The notes beneath the pieces are model-generated. The model worked only from the letters and a program-made list of their open reading frames with translations. It did no database searches and was not told where the DNA came from. From NCBI GenBank assembly GCA_016722075.1, contig JADKGW010000001.1, positions 3,782,001 to 3,846,000 on the forward strand: a stretch of 64,000 nt of DNA, given 5' to 3'. Of the stretch, positions 7,123 through 16,459 are shown piece by piece. The DNA comes from Candidatus Kouleothrix ribensis (GTDB taxonomy: Bacteria; Chloroflexota; Chloroflexia; Chloroflexales; Roseiflexaceae). The position numbers were made by a program, and so were the translations under genes. How positions within the stretch are numbered: the first letter of the stretch is position 1; every line of letters starts with the position of its first letter.

Positions 7123-8220
7123 CTAGGATTCGGCCAGAAACTGACGCAGTGCCGTATGGTAGGCTTCAGGCTGCTCGATCATGGGCACGTGGCCGCACTG
7201 CTCGATGACCTGCACATGCCGGGCGCGTGCCAGCTCGGCGGCGGCACGCAGATCATCGGCCGGGATCACCCGGTCGGCCGCGCCGCCCACAAACAGCGCC
7301 GGGGCGCACAGGCGGCCGAGCGCATCGACCACCACCGGGTCGCCGATACTGATCACACAGGCCAGGTGTGCGCCCAGATCCATGTCGAGCAGGTCGGCGA
7401 TCCCCTCACGCAGCAGCCGCCGATCCTCGGGCGCGCGGTTGAGATACCAGCCGGCCAGCAGGTCGGGGATGGGCGGCGCGCTCATCAGCAGCTCAGTGAT
7501 CGGCCGCGCCTGGCTCTGCAAGGGCCGCCACAGATCGATCAGGGGCTGGCCCAGCTGGAGCGCCAGCTCGGCGGGGGCATGTGCCAGGCTCAGGCAGGTG
7601 CGTTCGATCGCGCTGCGCCGCACGCCAAACGCCGTAATCACCAGCCGCCGCACGCGCGTGGGCCAGTGTGCAGCTATGTAGGTTGCCACCGCGCCGCCAA
7701 ACGAGTGGCCATTCAGATCGAACTCGGCCAGCCCGAGCGCGTCGGCGAACTCGATCGTCAGCTCGGCCAGGCGCGCGATTCCGCCGGGGCGACCGAGTGC
7801 CGGCGAGGCCCCGAAGCCCGGCAGGTCGAGCGCGTAGCTGGTGTGCCGATCGGCCAGGCGCGCCTGGGTACTGAACCAGTAGCGCGACGAGGCACCCCAG
7901 CCGTGCAGCAACAGCAGCGGCGGCCCTTCGCCCGACTGCCGGTAGCACACCTGGCCGTGCGCCAGCCCGATGCGCTGCAGCGGCGCAAGTGCGCCCAGGT
8001 CGCCCACGCCGGCCGCACGATCGCCGGGTGGCTGTAGATTGGTCGAGAGCTGCAGGCCACGGCCACGGCGCGGCGGCACGGCAGCGGGCTGCGGCACAGC
8101 CGCCCGATCATCTGCCGGCGTGTGGATGGAGAGTTCCAGGCCACGCCCGCGGCGAATCCCCGGCGCCGGAGATTCGCCGTTACCAGCGCCATTCTTCGAG
8201 TTGCGCAGCTCATCGACCAT
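7123..8220 (-). CDS. alpha/beta-fold hydrolase with disordered N-terminal extension
   Basis: A 365-residue protein. Residues 100 to the end form an alpha/beta hydrolase: oxyanion HGWGA (106-110), nucleophile elbow GHSFGG with Ser173, an aspartate in GGAADRVIP and a histidine in CGHVPMIE. The first 95 residues are low-complexity and contain two near-copies of RRGRGL(E/Q)LS (23-31 and 51-59). The start at 8220 lies inside the 3' end of parA (11-base overlap), so translation is probably coupled. The substrate is unknown. A start downstream of the extension has no better ribosome-binding site that I can see. Confidence 0.82.
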   Translation of the reverse strand: MVDELRNSKNGAGNGESPAPGIRRGRGLELSIHTPADDRAAVPQPAAVPPRRGRGLQLSTNLQPPGDRAAGVGDLGALAPLQRIGLAHGQVCYRQSGEGPPLLLLHGWGASSRYWFSTQARLADRHTSYALDLPGFGASPALGRPGGIARLAELTIEFADALGLAEFDLNGHSFGGAVATYIAAHWPTRVRRLVITAFGVRRSAIERTCLSLAHAPAELALQLGQPLIDLWRPLQSQARPITELLMSAPPIPDLLAGWYLNRAPEDRRLLREGIADLLDMDLGAHLACVISIGDPVVVDALGRLCAPALFVGGAADRVIPADDLRAAAELARARHVQVIEQCGHVPMIEQPEAYHTALRQFLAES

Positions 8221-8974
8221 GTCGCGTCTCCAGTTCGCTCGCCAGCGCGGCATATGCCTGCGCACCCACACTGGACGGTGCATAGCGGTTGATCGGCCGG
8301 CCATGGGTTGGCGCCTCGGCCAGCTTTACATTCACAGGAATCACGGTTTCGAACACCAGGCTACCGTAGCGCTGCCGCACCTGGCGCTCGATCTCCTGAG
8401 ACAGGTTGGTGCGGCGGTCGGCCAGTGTGCAGATGATCCCGCCGATCACCAGGCGTGGGTTGATCTCTTTCACCAGGTCGATCGTCGTCTCGAGCTGCGG
8501 CATGGCTTTGAGTGCATAGGCGTGCAGCTGTAGCGGCACCAGCACGCGATCGGCGGCGGCCAGCGCATTGAGCGAGAACAGCCCCAGGCTCGGCGGCGGG
8601 TCGATCAGCACGTAATCGTACTGCTCGCGCGACGCGCGCAGTGCCTTACGCAGCAGCAGCTCGCGGCCCACCCGGCCGGCCAGCTCGAGCTCGGCGCCGG
8701 CCAGCGCCAGCGACGAAGGCACCAGATCGACCCCGGCGCTGGTGGCGAGTGTGGCGAACGTGCTGCCCTGCTCGGGGTTGAGCAGCACCTCGTAAACGCT
8801 ATACTCCAGTGTCGATGGATCCACGCCAAGGCCCTGGGTGAGGTTGGCCTGCGGGTCGAGATCGATCAGCAGCACGCGCCGGCCAAGCTCGGCCAGCGCA
8901 GCCCCCAGGCTCAGCGCAGTGGTCGTCTTGCCTACGCCGCCTTTCTGCATCGCCAGGGCAATTACATCCCCCAT
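8210..8974 (-). CDS. parA: ParA/Soj-family ATPase
   Basis: A 254-residue P-loop ATPase of the chromosome and cargo partition family. The deviant Walker A KGGVGKTTT is at residues 11-19, with LIDLDPQANLT and LIDPPPSLG as the A' and Walker B segments. These proteins bind DNA non-specifically as ATP dimers and position chromosomes, plasmids or protein clusters. No parB or parS site is seen nearby. The next gene in the operon is a hydrolase, so it may be an orphan ParA. The start is set at the methionine where the family sequence begins (8974). Confidence 0.88.
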   Translation of the reverse strand: MGDVIALAMQKGGVGKTTTALSLGAALAELGRRVLLIDLDPQANLTQGLGVDPSTLEYSVYEVLLNPEQGSTFATLATSAGVDLVPSSLALAGAELELAGRVGRELLLRKALRASREQYDYVLIDPPPSLGLFSLNALAAADRVLVPLQLHAYALKAMPQLETTIDLVKEINPRLVIGGIICTLADRRTNLSQEIERQVRQRYGSLVFETVIPVNVKLAEAPTHGRPINRYAPSSVGAQAYAALASELETRHGR

Positions 8975-9063
8975 AGCGGCAACCCTCCACAAGGCCGCAG
9001 AGCAACGGCCCCAAGGCTGTATTATGCGCCTGCCGGGATCCATGCCAGTTACAGAGGGGGTGT

Positions 9064-9112
9064 ACGCGTAGCCCGCCGTTCGGGCAATTTCGGCCTTCGG
9101 CAGAGCGCTCTA
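9064..9112. repeat. dispersed palindromic repeat, half unit
   Basis: The stretch TTCGGGCAATTT...TTCGGCAGAGCGCT resembles the left halves of the copies near 12.66 and 47.85 kb. No right arm is present. It abuts the stop codon of the GH13 gene. Confidence 0.45.
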
Positions 9113-10795
9113 CTCGCCCTGGAATACCCACACTTTGCCGAATGAGTCGGGCAGATCAACCTCGACCGGCTGATCACCAACCTGCTCATCGTAGTCGTGC
9201 AGCCACTCGTGCCAGCGGCCGGCGTGCGGGAACTCGATCGCCACGCGCTGGTCGGCCGGCGAGAAATTCAGCGCCACCACCACGCTGCTCTGGCCGTCCC
9301 AGCGATGGTACACCAGCAGCTTGCGCTCGGGATCGGCCAGCAACAGCCGGAAGTTGTTATGCTGCAGCGCCGCCTGGGTGTGGCGCAGGTATGCCAGCGT
9401 CGAGTAGTGCCGATACAGCACCTTGCCGGCGTCGCCGTCGAGGTACTCCCAGGGCAGCTTGCTTACGCCGATGGTCTTCTCGGCATACGCGCCGAACTCC
9501 TGGCCGGCATACAGCATGGGCACGCCCTGGGCGGTGAATAGCGCAATCGCGCCGAGCATGCTCTTCCGCACGGCGCCGGCTGCGCTGATGGCCGGGTTGG
9601 TCATCGCCACGCGCATGATCCGCTCTTCGTCGTGGCTTTCGAGGTAGTTGATCGGCTGGGCGTTATCCTGGTAGCCGTCGCCGTCGAAGGTCAGCACCCG
9701 CAGCAGTGCGGCCATGTCGCCATACTGCTGGCCCTGGTATTCGCCCTCGCGCAGCTGCGCGCCCAACACCTTGGCGAACTGCCAGTGCCACGACGCGTCG
9801 CACTCGGTCTCGCGCACCACCGCCGCAGTATCGCCCACAATATGCTCGGCGATCAGGTAGGCGTAGGGCTTGGCCTGGCGCGCCGACCATGCGATGAAGC
9901 TCATGCCGCTGGTGCCGTCCCAATCGATGCCCTCGACATAGTCGTAGCGGAAGCCGTCGATATGGTACTCGCTCAGCCAGTAGCTCTGGATATCGCCGAT
10001 CAGGCGCTTGGTCGCATCATTCCAGTGATTCAGGTCGGGGAAGCCAAAGGGGTTGCCGTCGCTACTCATGTACGGGTTCTGATCGTAGGGGTAGAGCAGG
10101 TTCAGCGGCGCATCGCTGGTGGTGTGGTTGAACACCATGTCGAGGATCACGCCCAGGCCCTTCTGGTGCGCCAGGTCGATCAGCCGCTTGAGGTCGGCGG
10201 CTGTACCATAGGCGCTCTCGGGTGCGAAGAAGTAGGCCGGGTTGTAGCCCCAGCTCTGGTCGCCAGAGAATTCCTGCACGGGCATCAGCTCGATCGCGTC
10301 GGCGCCCAAGCGCGCCAGGTAGTCGAGCCGATCGATCACGCCCTGGAATGTGCCGGCCGGGCTGAAGTCGCCCACATGCAGCTCGTAGATCACCAGCTGG
10401 TTGAGCGGCTTGATGCTGAAGCCGCCATCGCCCCAGGCATACGGCTGCGCGCCAACCTCGACGAGCGCGTGGGGTGTCGATACGCCCGCCGGCCAGCGCA
10501 GCGCCCGCGCGTATGGGTCGCTGATCGTGGTCGTGCCGTCGATCACGAACTGGTAGCCATACGTGCCTGGCTCAAGCTGAAGCGCGGCCCACCACAGCCC
10601 GCTTGGGTCTACCGCCAGTGGGGTGGCCTGCGCATCCCAGCCGTTGAAGTCGCCGATCAGGTGGACGCGCTGCTTCCAGGGTGCCCAGAGCGCAAACGTC
10701 ACCGTGCCGTCGCCACGGTCGTGCGCGCCGTGCGGCGTATGTGCGGGCGCCGGCGCGCTATGCGGCGCCGGCTGATCGGCTGCATCGCTGGTCAT
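9110..10795 (-). CDS. GH13 alpha-amylase family enzyme with CBM48 (branching enzyme/trehalohydrolase-like)
   Basis: A 561-residue glucan-active enzyme. Residues 30-120 form a carbohydrate-binding CBM48/E-set domain (FALWAPWKQRVHLIGDFNGWD). The barrel follows with all four GH13 regions: MVFNHT, GFRYDYV (nucleophile Asp), YLIAEH (acid Glu) and ESHDEER (transition-state Asp). A C-terminal beta domain completes it. The layout fits a glucan branching enzyme or maltooligosyl-trehalose trehalohydrolase, and I cannot separate these by eye. No signal peptide is seen. The start is at 10795, with GGGAGG upstream. No other glycogen gene lies nearby. Confidence 0.85.
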   Translation of the reverse strand: MTSDAADQPAPHSAPAPAHTPHGAHDRGDGTVTFALWAPWKQRVHLIGDFNGWDAQATPLAVDPSGLWWAALQLEPGTYGYQFVIDGTTTISDPYARALRWPAGVSTPHALVEVGAQPYAWGDGGFSIKPLNQLVIYELHVGDFSPAGTFQGVIDRLDYLARLGADAIELMPVQEFSGDQSWGYNPAYFFAPESAYGTAADLKRLIDLAHQKGLGVILDMVFNHTTSDAPLNLLYPYDQNPYMSSDGNPFGFPDLNHWNDATKRLIGDIQSYWLSEYHIDGFRYDYVEGIDWDGTSGMSFIAWSARQAKPYAYLIAEHIVGDTAAVVRETECDASWHWQFAKVLGAQLREGEYQGQQYGDMAALLRVLTFDGDGYQDNAQPINYLESHDEERIMRVAMTNPAISAAGAVRKSMLGAIALFTAQGVPMLYAGQEFGAYAEKTIGVSKLPWEYLDGDAGKVLYRHYSTLAYLRHTQAALQHNNFRLLLADPERKLLVYHRWDGQSSVVVALNFSPADQRVAIEFPHAGRWHEWLHDYDEQVGDQPVEVDLPDSFGKVWVFQGE

Positions 10796-10856
10796 ACCTT
10801 GCAATCCTCCCGGTTTCACGGTCGGCGGCAGCGCCGTGCCTGGCCGCTCGGCGCCG

Positions 10857-11270
10857 CTACCCCGGCACGCCCATGTCGTCGCCGGTGAAGCCACCCGGCA
10901 GCAGCTCGGCCGGTGTGAGCATCTGCAGCGCCCCGCGCGTGTTGGCCAGTACCACCGCGCAGCCTGGGGCCAGCTCGAGCAGCACCTGGCGGCAGGTGCC
11001 ACATGGGCTGACCGGGCCGGGCGTGTCGGCGATCACCGCAAGTGCCACAATCTCGCGCTCGCCGGCAGCGTACGCGCTGATCAGCGCGGCGCGCTCGGCA
11101 CAGATCGTGGCGGGATAGGCCGCGTTTTCGATATTACAGCCGGGGAAGATCCGGCCCGAACGCGTCAGCGCCGCCGCGCCGACTGCGAAATGCGAGTAGG
11201 GCACGTAGGCCCGCGCGCGCGCGTCGTATGCCTGCGCCACTAGCTCGGTGTAGTCAGCCGGCGTCGTCAT
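10857..11270 (-). CDS. cdd: cytidine deaminase
   Basis: A 137-residue tetrameric zinc enzyme that deaminates cytidine and deoxycytidine in pyrimidine salvage. The zinc site is complete: CNIENAAYPATICAERAA (cysteine, catalytic glutamate) and PCGTCRQ (two cysteines). The N-terminal PYSHFAVGAA strand is typical. Its start overlaps the end of the CBS-domain gene by 17 bases, so the two are probably translated from one message. Confidence 0.95.
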   Translation of the reverse strand: MTTPADYTELVAQAYDARARAYVPYSHFAVGAAALTRSGRIFPGCNIENAAYPATICAERAALISAYAAGEREIVALAVIADTPGPVSPCGTCRQVLLELAPGCAVVLANTRGALQMLTPAELLPGGFTGDDMGVPG

Positions 11271-12579
11271 TATCGGCCAGCGCTCCTTTCTGCGTGCCTA
11301 CCTCGAGATCAGGCTGGTAGGTTAGCCGTAGCTGGCGCGGGCGTAGCCCCTCGACCGACTGGACTGTGATCAGCACACCGTCAGCGAGCTGTACCTCGTC
11401 GCCTACTTTCGGCACGCGCCCAAGCCGCTCGTACACCAGCCCGCCAATCCGGTCGGCCTCGGCCGAGTCGAGGTGCAGGCCAGTCAGGTCGTTCAAGTCG
11501 TCGAGCAGCACGCGCGCATCGGTTACCAGCTCGCCCTCGGCCACGAAGCGCACCGACGGCTCCTCGGCATCGTACTCATCCTGGATCTCGCCGACGATCT
11601 CCTCAAGCAGGTCTTCGATCGTGACTACGCCGGCCGTGCCGCCATACTCATCGACCACGATCGCCAGGTGAACTTTGCGCGCCTGCAGGTCTTTTAGCAG
11701 CGCATCGACCTTCATAGTTTCGGGCACGAAGTAGGGTGGGCGCAGCAGGCCACTGCGCAGCAGATCGCCGCGCGGGGCGCTCTCGCGCTGGCTCACGCGC
11801 AGCCACGGCAGCAGATCTTTCGCATACAGCACGCCAACGATCTGGTCGATCGTCTCGTGGTACACCGGCAGGCGCGAGTGGCCATGGGCGATCAGCAGAT
11901 CGAGCGCCGCGTCGAGCGCTGCATCTTCGCCGAGCGCCACAATATCGACGCGCGGCACCATCACCTCGCGCACGATCGTATCGCCAAACGAGAAGATGCC
12001 TTCGATCATCTCGCGCTCGTCGGGCTCGATCAGGCCCTCTTCCTCGCCCACATTCACCAGCAGGCGCAGCTCTTCCTCGGTTACCAGCGGCTGTTTGGCG
12101 GTGGCCTGCCCGCTGAGCGCGCGCACCAGCGGGCTTACCGCCAGGCTGAGCAGGCTGATCAGCGGCCACAGCAGCCCGGCCAGCAATGCCATGGGTCGCG
12201 CCAGCGACTGCGCGGCGGCGGCTGGGTTACGCAGCGCCAGCGCCTTGGGCAGGGCCTCGCTGAAGATCAGGATCAGCAGCAGCAGCCCGGCCAGCGCGGC
12301 CAGCCGCCACTCGAGCGCGAGCCCGCGCGTAAGCCACTGCGCGCATGCGGTGGCGGTGATGATACTTGCGGCGTTGGCCAGCAGAATCGCCGCCTTGAAG
12401 CGGTACGGATCTGAGAGCAGGCGCGCCACCACAGCTGCACGCGGCGCCGACTCCTCTTGCAGCAGGTTGAGGCGATGGCGGCCAATCGCGCCCAGCGCCG
12501 CATCAACCGCCGAGGTAAAGGCCAGCACGAGCAGGCACAGCGCGATCCCAATGATCACAAGACTAGATTCAGGATCCAA
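11254..12579 (-). CDS. CNNM/CorC-family membrane protein with CBS pair (hemolysin-like)
   Basis: A 441-residue protein. Residues 1-175 form a CNNM (DUF21) membrane domain with about four helices. A CBS pair follows at about 190-320 (IVREVMVPRVDIVAL, VHLAIVVDEYGGTAGVVTIEDLLEEIVGEI), then a CorC_HlyC domain near 345-425. Homologues are magnesium or cobalt efflux proteins; the old name hemolysin is misleading. Translation begins at a TTG (12577-12579), with GGGAGGAA about ten bases upstream. It leads a short operon with cdd. Confidence 0.9.
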   Translation of the reverse strand: MDPESSLVIIGIALCLLVLAFTSAVDAALGAIGRHRLNLLQEESAPRAAVVARLLSDPYRFKAAILLANAASIITATACAQWLTRGLALEWRLAALAGLLLLILIFSEALPKALALRNPAAAAQSLARPMALLAGLLWPLISLLSLAVSPLVRALSGQATAKQPLVTEEELRLLVNVGEEEGLIEPDEREMIEGIFSFGDTIVREVMVPRVDIVALGEDAALDAALDLLIAHGHSRLPVYHETIDQIVGVLYAKDLLPWLRVSQRESAPRGDLLRSGLLRPPYFVPETMKVDALLKDLQARKVHLAIVVDEYGGTAGVVTIEDLLEEIVGEIQDEYDAEEPSVRFVAEGELVTDARVLLDDLNDLTGLHLDSAEADRIGGLVYERLGRVPKVGDEVQLADGVLITVQSVEGLRPRQLRLTYQPDLEVGTQKGALADNDDAG

Positions 12580-12620
12580 ACGAGTATATTCCTCCCACCA
12601 ATGCTGTTAGGGACTCTCTT

Positions 12621-12790
12621 AAATTACAGGAGTTACGCGCTCATCCGCGTCTCGGGCAATGCCTGCCTGCGGCAGAGCGCTACTCCAGCGTGTGTGTGTT
12701 CGGTTGTGCGCGCTACGCGCGTACAACCGAACACGCTCGAACAGACACGGGCCATGCTGCCGCAGGCAAACACGCCGGCTGCGGTCGATG
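12621..12790. repeat. dispersed palindromic repeat, copy 3 (best full unit)
   Basis: The outer end AAATTACAGGAGTTACGCG (12621-12639) leads to arms GCCTGCGGCAG (12665-12675) and CTGCCGCAGGC (12757-12767). Nested inside, GTGTTCGGTTGT (12696-12707) pairs perfectly with ACAACCGAACAC (12723-12734). It sits between prs and the CNNM gene, both on the minus strand, and fills most of that gap. Confidence 0.85.
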
Positions 12791-12871
12791 GCATTCCAAT
12801 CCGATCGGCCCTCACCCTCTGCCCCGCTCCGAGCGTGGGTCGGATGATGATGTAGGCGCAAGCCGCTTACC

Positions 12872-13810
12872 CTACGAAAACAGCGCGCTGAGCGACAGAT
12901 CCTTATGAATGCGCATAATCGCCTCGGCGAATAGCGGCGCCACACTCATCACACGGATGCGTGCACCATCACAGTTACCGGGCAGCGGGATGGTGTTGGT
13001 CACAACCGTCTCGACCAGCATCGACGCGGCGATGATCCCGATCGCATCGCCGGCAAAGATGCCGTGGGTGGCACAGGCATGCACCTCGAGCGCGCCGCGC
13101 TCTTTCAGCGCCCGCGCGGCCTCAGACAGCGTCCCGCCGGTCGAGATCATATCGTCGATAATGATCGCGGTGCGGCCCTCGACATCACCAACCATCTCGA
13201 GCACCTCGGCCACGTCGGGTTGCGGGCGTTGCTTGGCGATGATCGCCAGCTCGGCGCCGATGCGCTCGCGAAAACTGTTGGCGCGGCCCACGCCGCCGGC
13301 ATCGGGCGAGACGACCACCGGCTGCGGCAGGTTCAGCTCGCGGATGTACTCGGCCAGCAGCGGCCCAGCCTGCAGGTGATCGACCGGGATGTCGAAGAAG
13401 CCCTCGATCGCCGGCGCGTGCAGATCCATGGTCAGCACGCGGTGTGCGCCGGCGGTGCGGATCAAGTTGGCCACCAGCTTGGCCGAGATCGGCTCGCGCC
13501 CGGTGGTCTTCTTTTCTTGCTTAGCATAGCCGTAGTATGGAATCACAGCCGTCACGCGTGCGGCCGAGGCGCGCCGCAGCGCGTCGATCAGCAGCAGCAG
13601 CTCCATCAGGTGTTCGTTCACCGGCGTGCATGTCGGCTGTATCACAAACACATCCGAGCCGCGCACGTTCTCCTCAAGCTTCACGCGCGACTCGCCATTC
13701 TTGAAGCGCCCGACCAGCGCACGGCCAAGGTTGATATTCAGGTGGCTGGCGATCTCGGCTGCGAGCGGCCGGTTGGCGTTGCCGCTAAAGACCTGGAGTC
13801 GGCCTTCCAT
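12872..13810 (-). CDS. prs: ribose-phosphate pyrophosphokinase
   Basis: A 312-residue enzyme making PRPP from ribose 5-phosphate and ATP, feeding purine, pyrimidine, histidine and tryptophan synthesis. Visible motifs are the N-terminal FSGNANRPLA, the FKNGES loop, the flexible loop YGYAKQEKKTTGREPISAKL, the metal site TMDLHAPAIEGFF, and the PRPP-binding loop IIIDDMISTGGTL. Length is standard. The start at 13810 has a strong GGGAGG site; the open frame further upstream overlaps glmU and is not family-like. The glmU gene upstream ends 43 bases away, so co-transcription is likely. Confidence 0.96.
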   Translation of the reverse strand: MEGRLQVFSGNANRPLAAEIASHLNINLGRALVGRFKNGESRVKLEENVRGSDVFVIQPTCTPVNEHLMELLLLIDALRRASAARVTAVIPYYGYAKQEKKTTGREPISAKLVANLIRTAGAHRVLTMDLHAPAIEGFFDIPVDHLQAGPLLAEYIRELNLPQPVVVSPDAGGVGRANSFRERIGAELAIIAKQRPQPDVAEVLEMVGDVEGRTAIIIDDMISTGGTLSEAARALKERGALEVHACATHGIFAGDAIGIIAASMLVETVVTNTIPLPGNCDGARIRVMSVAPLFAEAIMRIHKDLSLSALFS

Positions 13811-13853
13811 TCTGTGATTTCCTCCCACCCGTTTGGCTGTTGAACGAGGATTG

Positions 13854-14882
<1,029 letters not shown>

Positions 14883-15009
14883 AGTCAAAAAAAACAGCGA
14901 AGAACAATATTCTTCACTGTACAATCTGGCCCCTACTGCCAACGGCGGCCAAGGCGTTCCATGGATCGATTCGCGTGGCTGGTTGAGGCATGTTCCCAAG
15001 CAGGCATGG

Positions 15010-15080
15010 CTGCCGGACCAGGATTCGAACCTGGACAGACGGATCCAAAGTCCGTAGTGCTACCATTACACAATCCGGCA
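15010..15080 (-). tRNA. tRNA-Gln (anticodon TTG)
   Basis: Read on the minus strand, the 5' TGCCGGA and 3' TCCGGCA form a perfect 7-bp acceptor stem. The anticodon arm ACGGA-CTTTGGA-TCCGT has anticodon TTG, and the T arm contains GGTTCGAATCC. The discriminator base is G and no CCA is encoded. It stands alone between glmU and pdxS. Confidence 0.93.
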
Positions 15081-15330
15081 CTGCAAGCTCCTGCCGCAGC
15101 GGCATTATAGCATGGGCGCTAGGGCGCTGCAAGCCTGTGGGCACGAGCACTCGCGCAGCACAACGCCTCGGGGCCGCGCCCTACACCCTGCCGGTTGGCG
15201 GCTTCAGCACCGGCCAGCGCCACATGCCACGGCGGCGGGGGTGGCACAGCCGCTGCCATACCCGGCCACGCATGACGCTGTATAGCAGATTGTTATGCTC
15301 TAGAACGCAATTCTATCCATCGATTGTCCG

Positions 15331-15359
15331 TTGCTGGCGATCAGCGGCTATGGTACAAT
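15331..15359 (+). promoter_or_regulatory. promoter of pdxS
   Basis: TTGCTG (15331-15336) and TACAAT (15354-15359) are 17 bases apart, about 50 bases before the pdxS start. Confidence 0.6.
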
Positions 15360-15408
15360 ACGCCTCAGCGAAACAGCACGAAATCTCTCAACGAAGGAGC
15401 TTGTTGCG

Positions 15409-16290
15409 ATGGATAAATCAACCTGGACGACCAAGGCAGGCCTGGCGCAGATGCTCAAGGGCGGCGTAATCATGGATGTGGTGACCCCCGAGCAGGCCAG
15501 GATCGCCGAGGAGGCCGGCGCCGTGGCGGTGATGGCGCTCGAGCGCGTGCCCGCCGATATTCGCGCCCAGGGCGGCGTGGCGCGGATGAGCGACCCTGCG
15601 CTGATCGTCCAGATCATGCAGGCGGTGACCATCCCGGTGATGGCGAAGGCCCGCATCGGCCACTTCGTTGAGGCACAGGTGCTCGAGGCGCTCGGCATCG
15701 ACTATATCGACGAGAGCGAGGTGCTGACGCCGGCCGACGAGGAGCATCATATCAACAAGCACAAGTTCAAAGTGCCGTTCGTGTGCGGCTGCCGCAACCT
15801 GGGCGAGGCGCTGCGCCGCGTGGCCGAGGGCGCGGCCATGCTGCGCACCAAGGGCGAGGCCGGCACCGGCGATGTGGTCGAGGCTGTACGCCACGCCCGC
15901 ACTGTCTATACCGAGATCCGCCGGCTGAAGACCATGGACGAGGACGAGCTGTTCACCTACGCCAAGAACATCCAGGCACCCTACGAACTGGTGCGCCAGG
16001 TGGCCGAGGCCGGTCGCCTGCCGGTGGTGAACTTCGCGGCCGGCGGCATCGCCACCCCGGCCGATGCCGCGCTGATGATGCAGCTGGGCGTCGATGGCGT
16101 GTTCGTCGGCTCGGGCATCTTTAAGTCGGGCGACCCGGCCCGGCGCGCGCGCGCGATCGTCGAGGCCACCACGCACTACAACGAACCCGAGATTATTGCC
16201 GAGGTCAGTAAGGGCCTGGGCGAGCCGATGGTCGGCATTAGTGTCAGCTCGCTGCCCCAGGATAAGCTCATGGCCGGGCGCGGCTGGTAG
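15409..16290 (+). CDS. pdxS: pyridoxal 5'-phosphate synthase, PdxS subunit
   Basis: A 293-residue (beta/alpha)8 enzyme that makes PLP directly from ribose 5-phosphate, glyceraldehyde 3-phosphate and ammonia. The two catalytic lysines of the family fall at Lys80 (MAKARIGHF) and Lys148 (MLRTKGEAGTGD). The ammonia is delivered by PdxT, encoded 169 bases downstream. AAGGAG lies 9 bases before the ATG. The protein is highly conserved along its full length. Confidence 0.97.
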   Translation: MDKSTWTTKAGLAQMLKGGVIMDVVTPEQARIAEEAGAVAVMALERVPADIRAQGGVARMSDPALIVQIMQAVTIPVMAKARIGHFVEAQVLEALGIDYIDESEVLTPADEEHHINKHKFKVPFVCGCRNLGEALRRVAEGAAMLRTKGEAGTGDVVEAVRHARTVYTEIRRLKTMDEDELFTYAKNIQAPYELVRQVAEAGRLPVVNFAAGGIATPADAALMMQLGVDGVFVGSGIFKSGDPARRARAIVEATTHYNEPEIIAEVSKGLGEPMVGISVSSLPQDKLMAGRGW

Positions 16291-16407
16291 ATACGAGTAC
16301 GGGCCGGTAGCATCCGCTTCTGGGTAGCCGGCAGCCGGCAGCCCCTGGCGATCGTGCCACCTGCCACCTGCAACGAACGTCTGGAACGCGGTACCAGTGT
16401 AAAGTTT

Positions 16408-16440
16408 TGAGTTTTGAGTTTTTATCGTCCTCAAAACTCA
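16408..16440 (+). other. hairpin before pdxT
   Basis: A perfect 11-bp inverted repeat, TGAGTTTTGAG (16408-16418) and CTCAAAACTCA (16430-16440), with an 11-base loop, lies 20 bases before pdxT. It may attenuate or stabilise the pdxS-pdxT message. No T run follows it. Confidence 0.5.
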
Positions 16441-16459
16441 TCATTCATACCTCAACCCT

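Noticed and set aside
8210..8974. Origin region or plasmid partition locus because of parA
   Set aside because: No parB, parS-like repeats, dnaA boxes or replication gene nearby; the surroundings are chromosomal housekeeping genes.
9632..10888. A 418-codon plus-strand open frame
   Set aside because: It lies opposite the GH13 gene, which has all catalytic motifs. The plus-strand product resembles nothing.
1437..12790. CRISPR-like repeats with GCCTGCGGCAG arms
   Set aside because: The copies are single, kilobases apart and palindromic, with no regular spacers and no cas genes.
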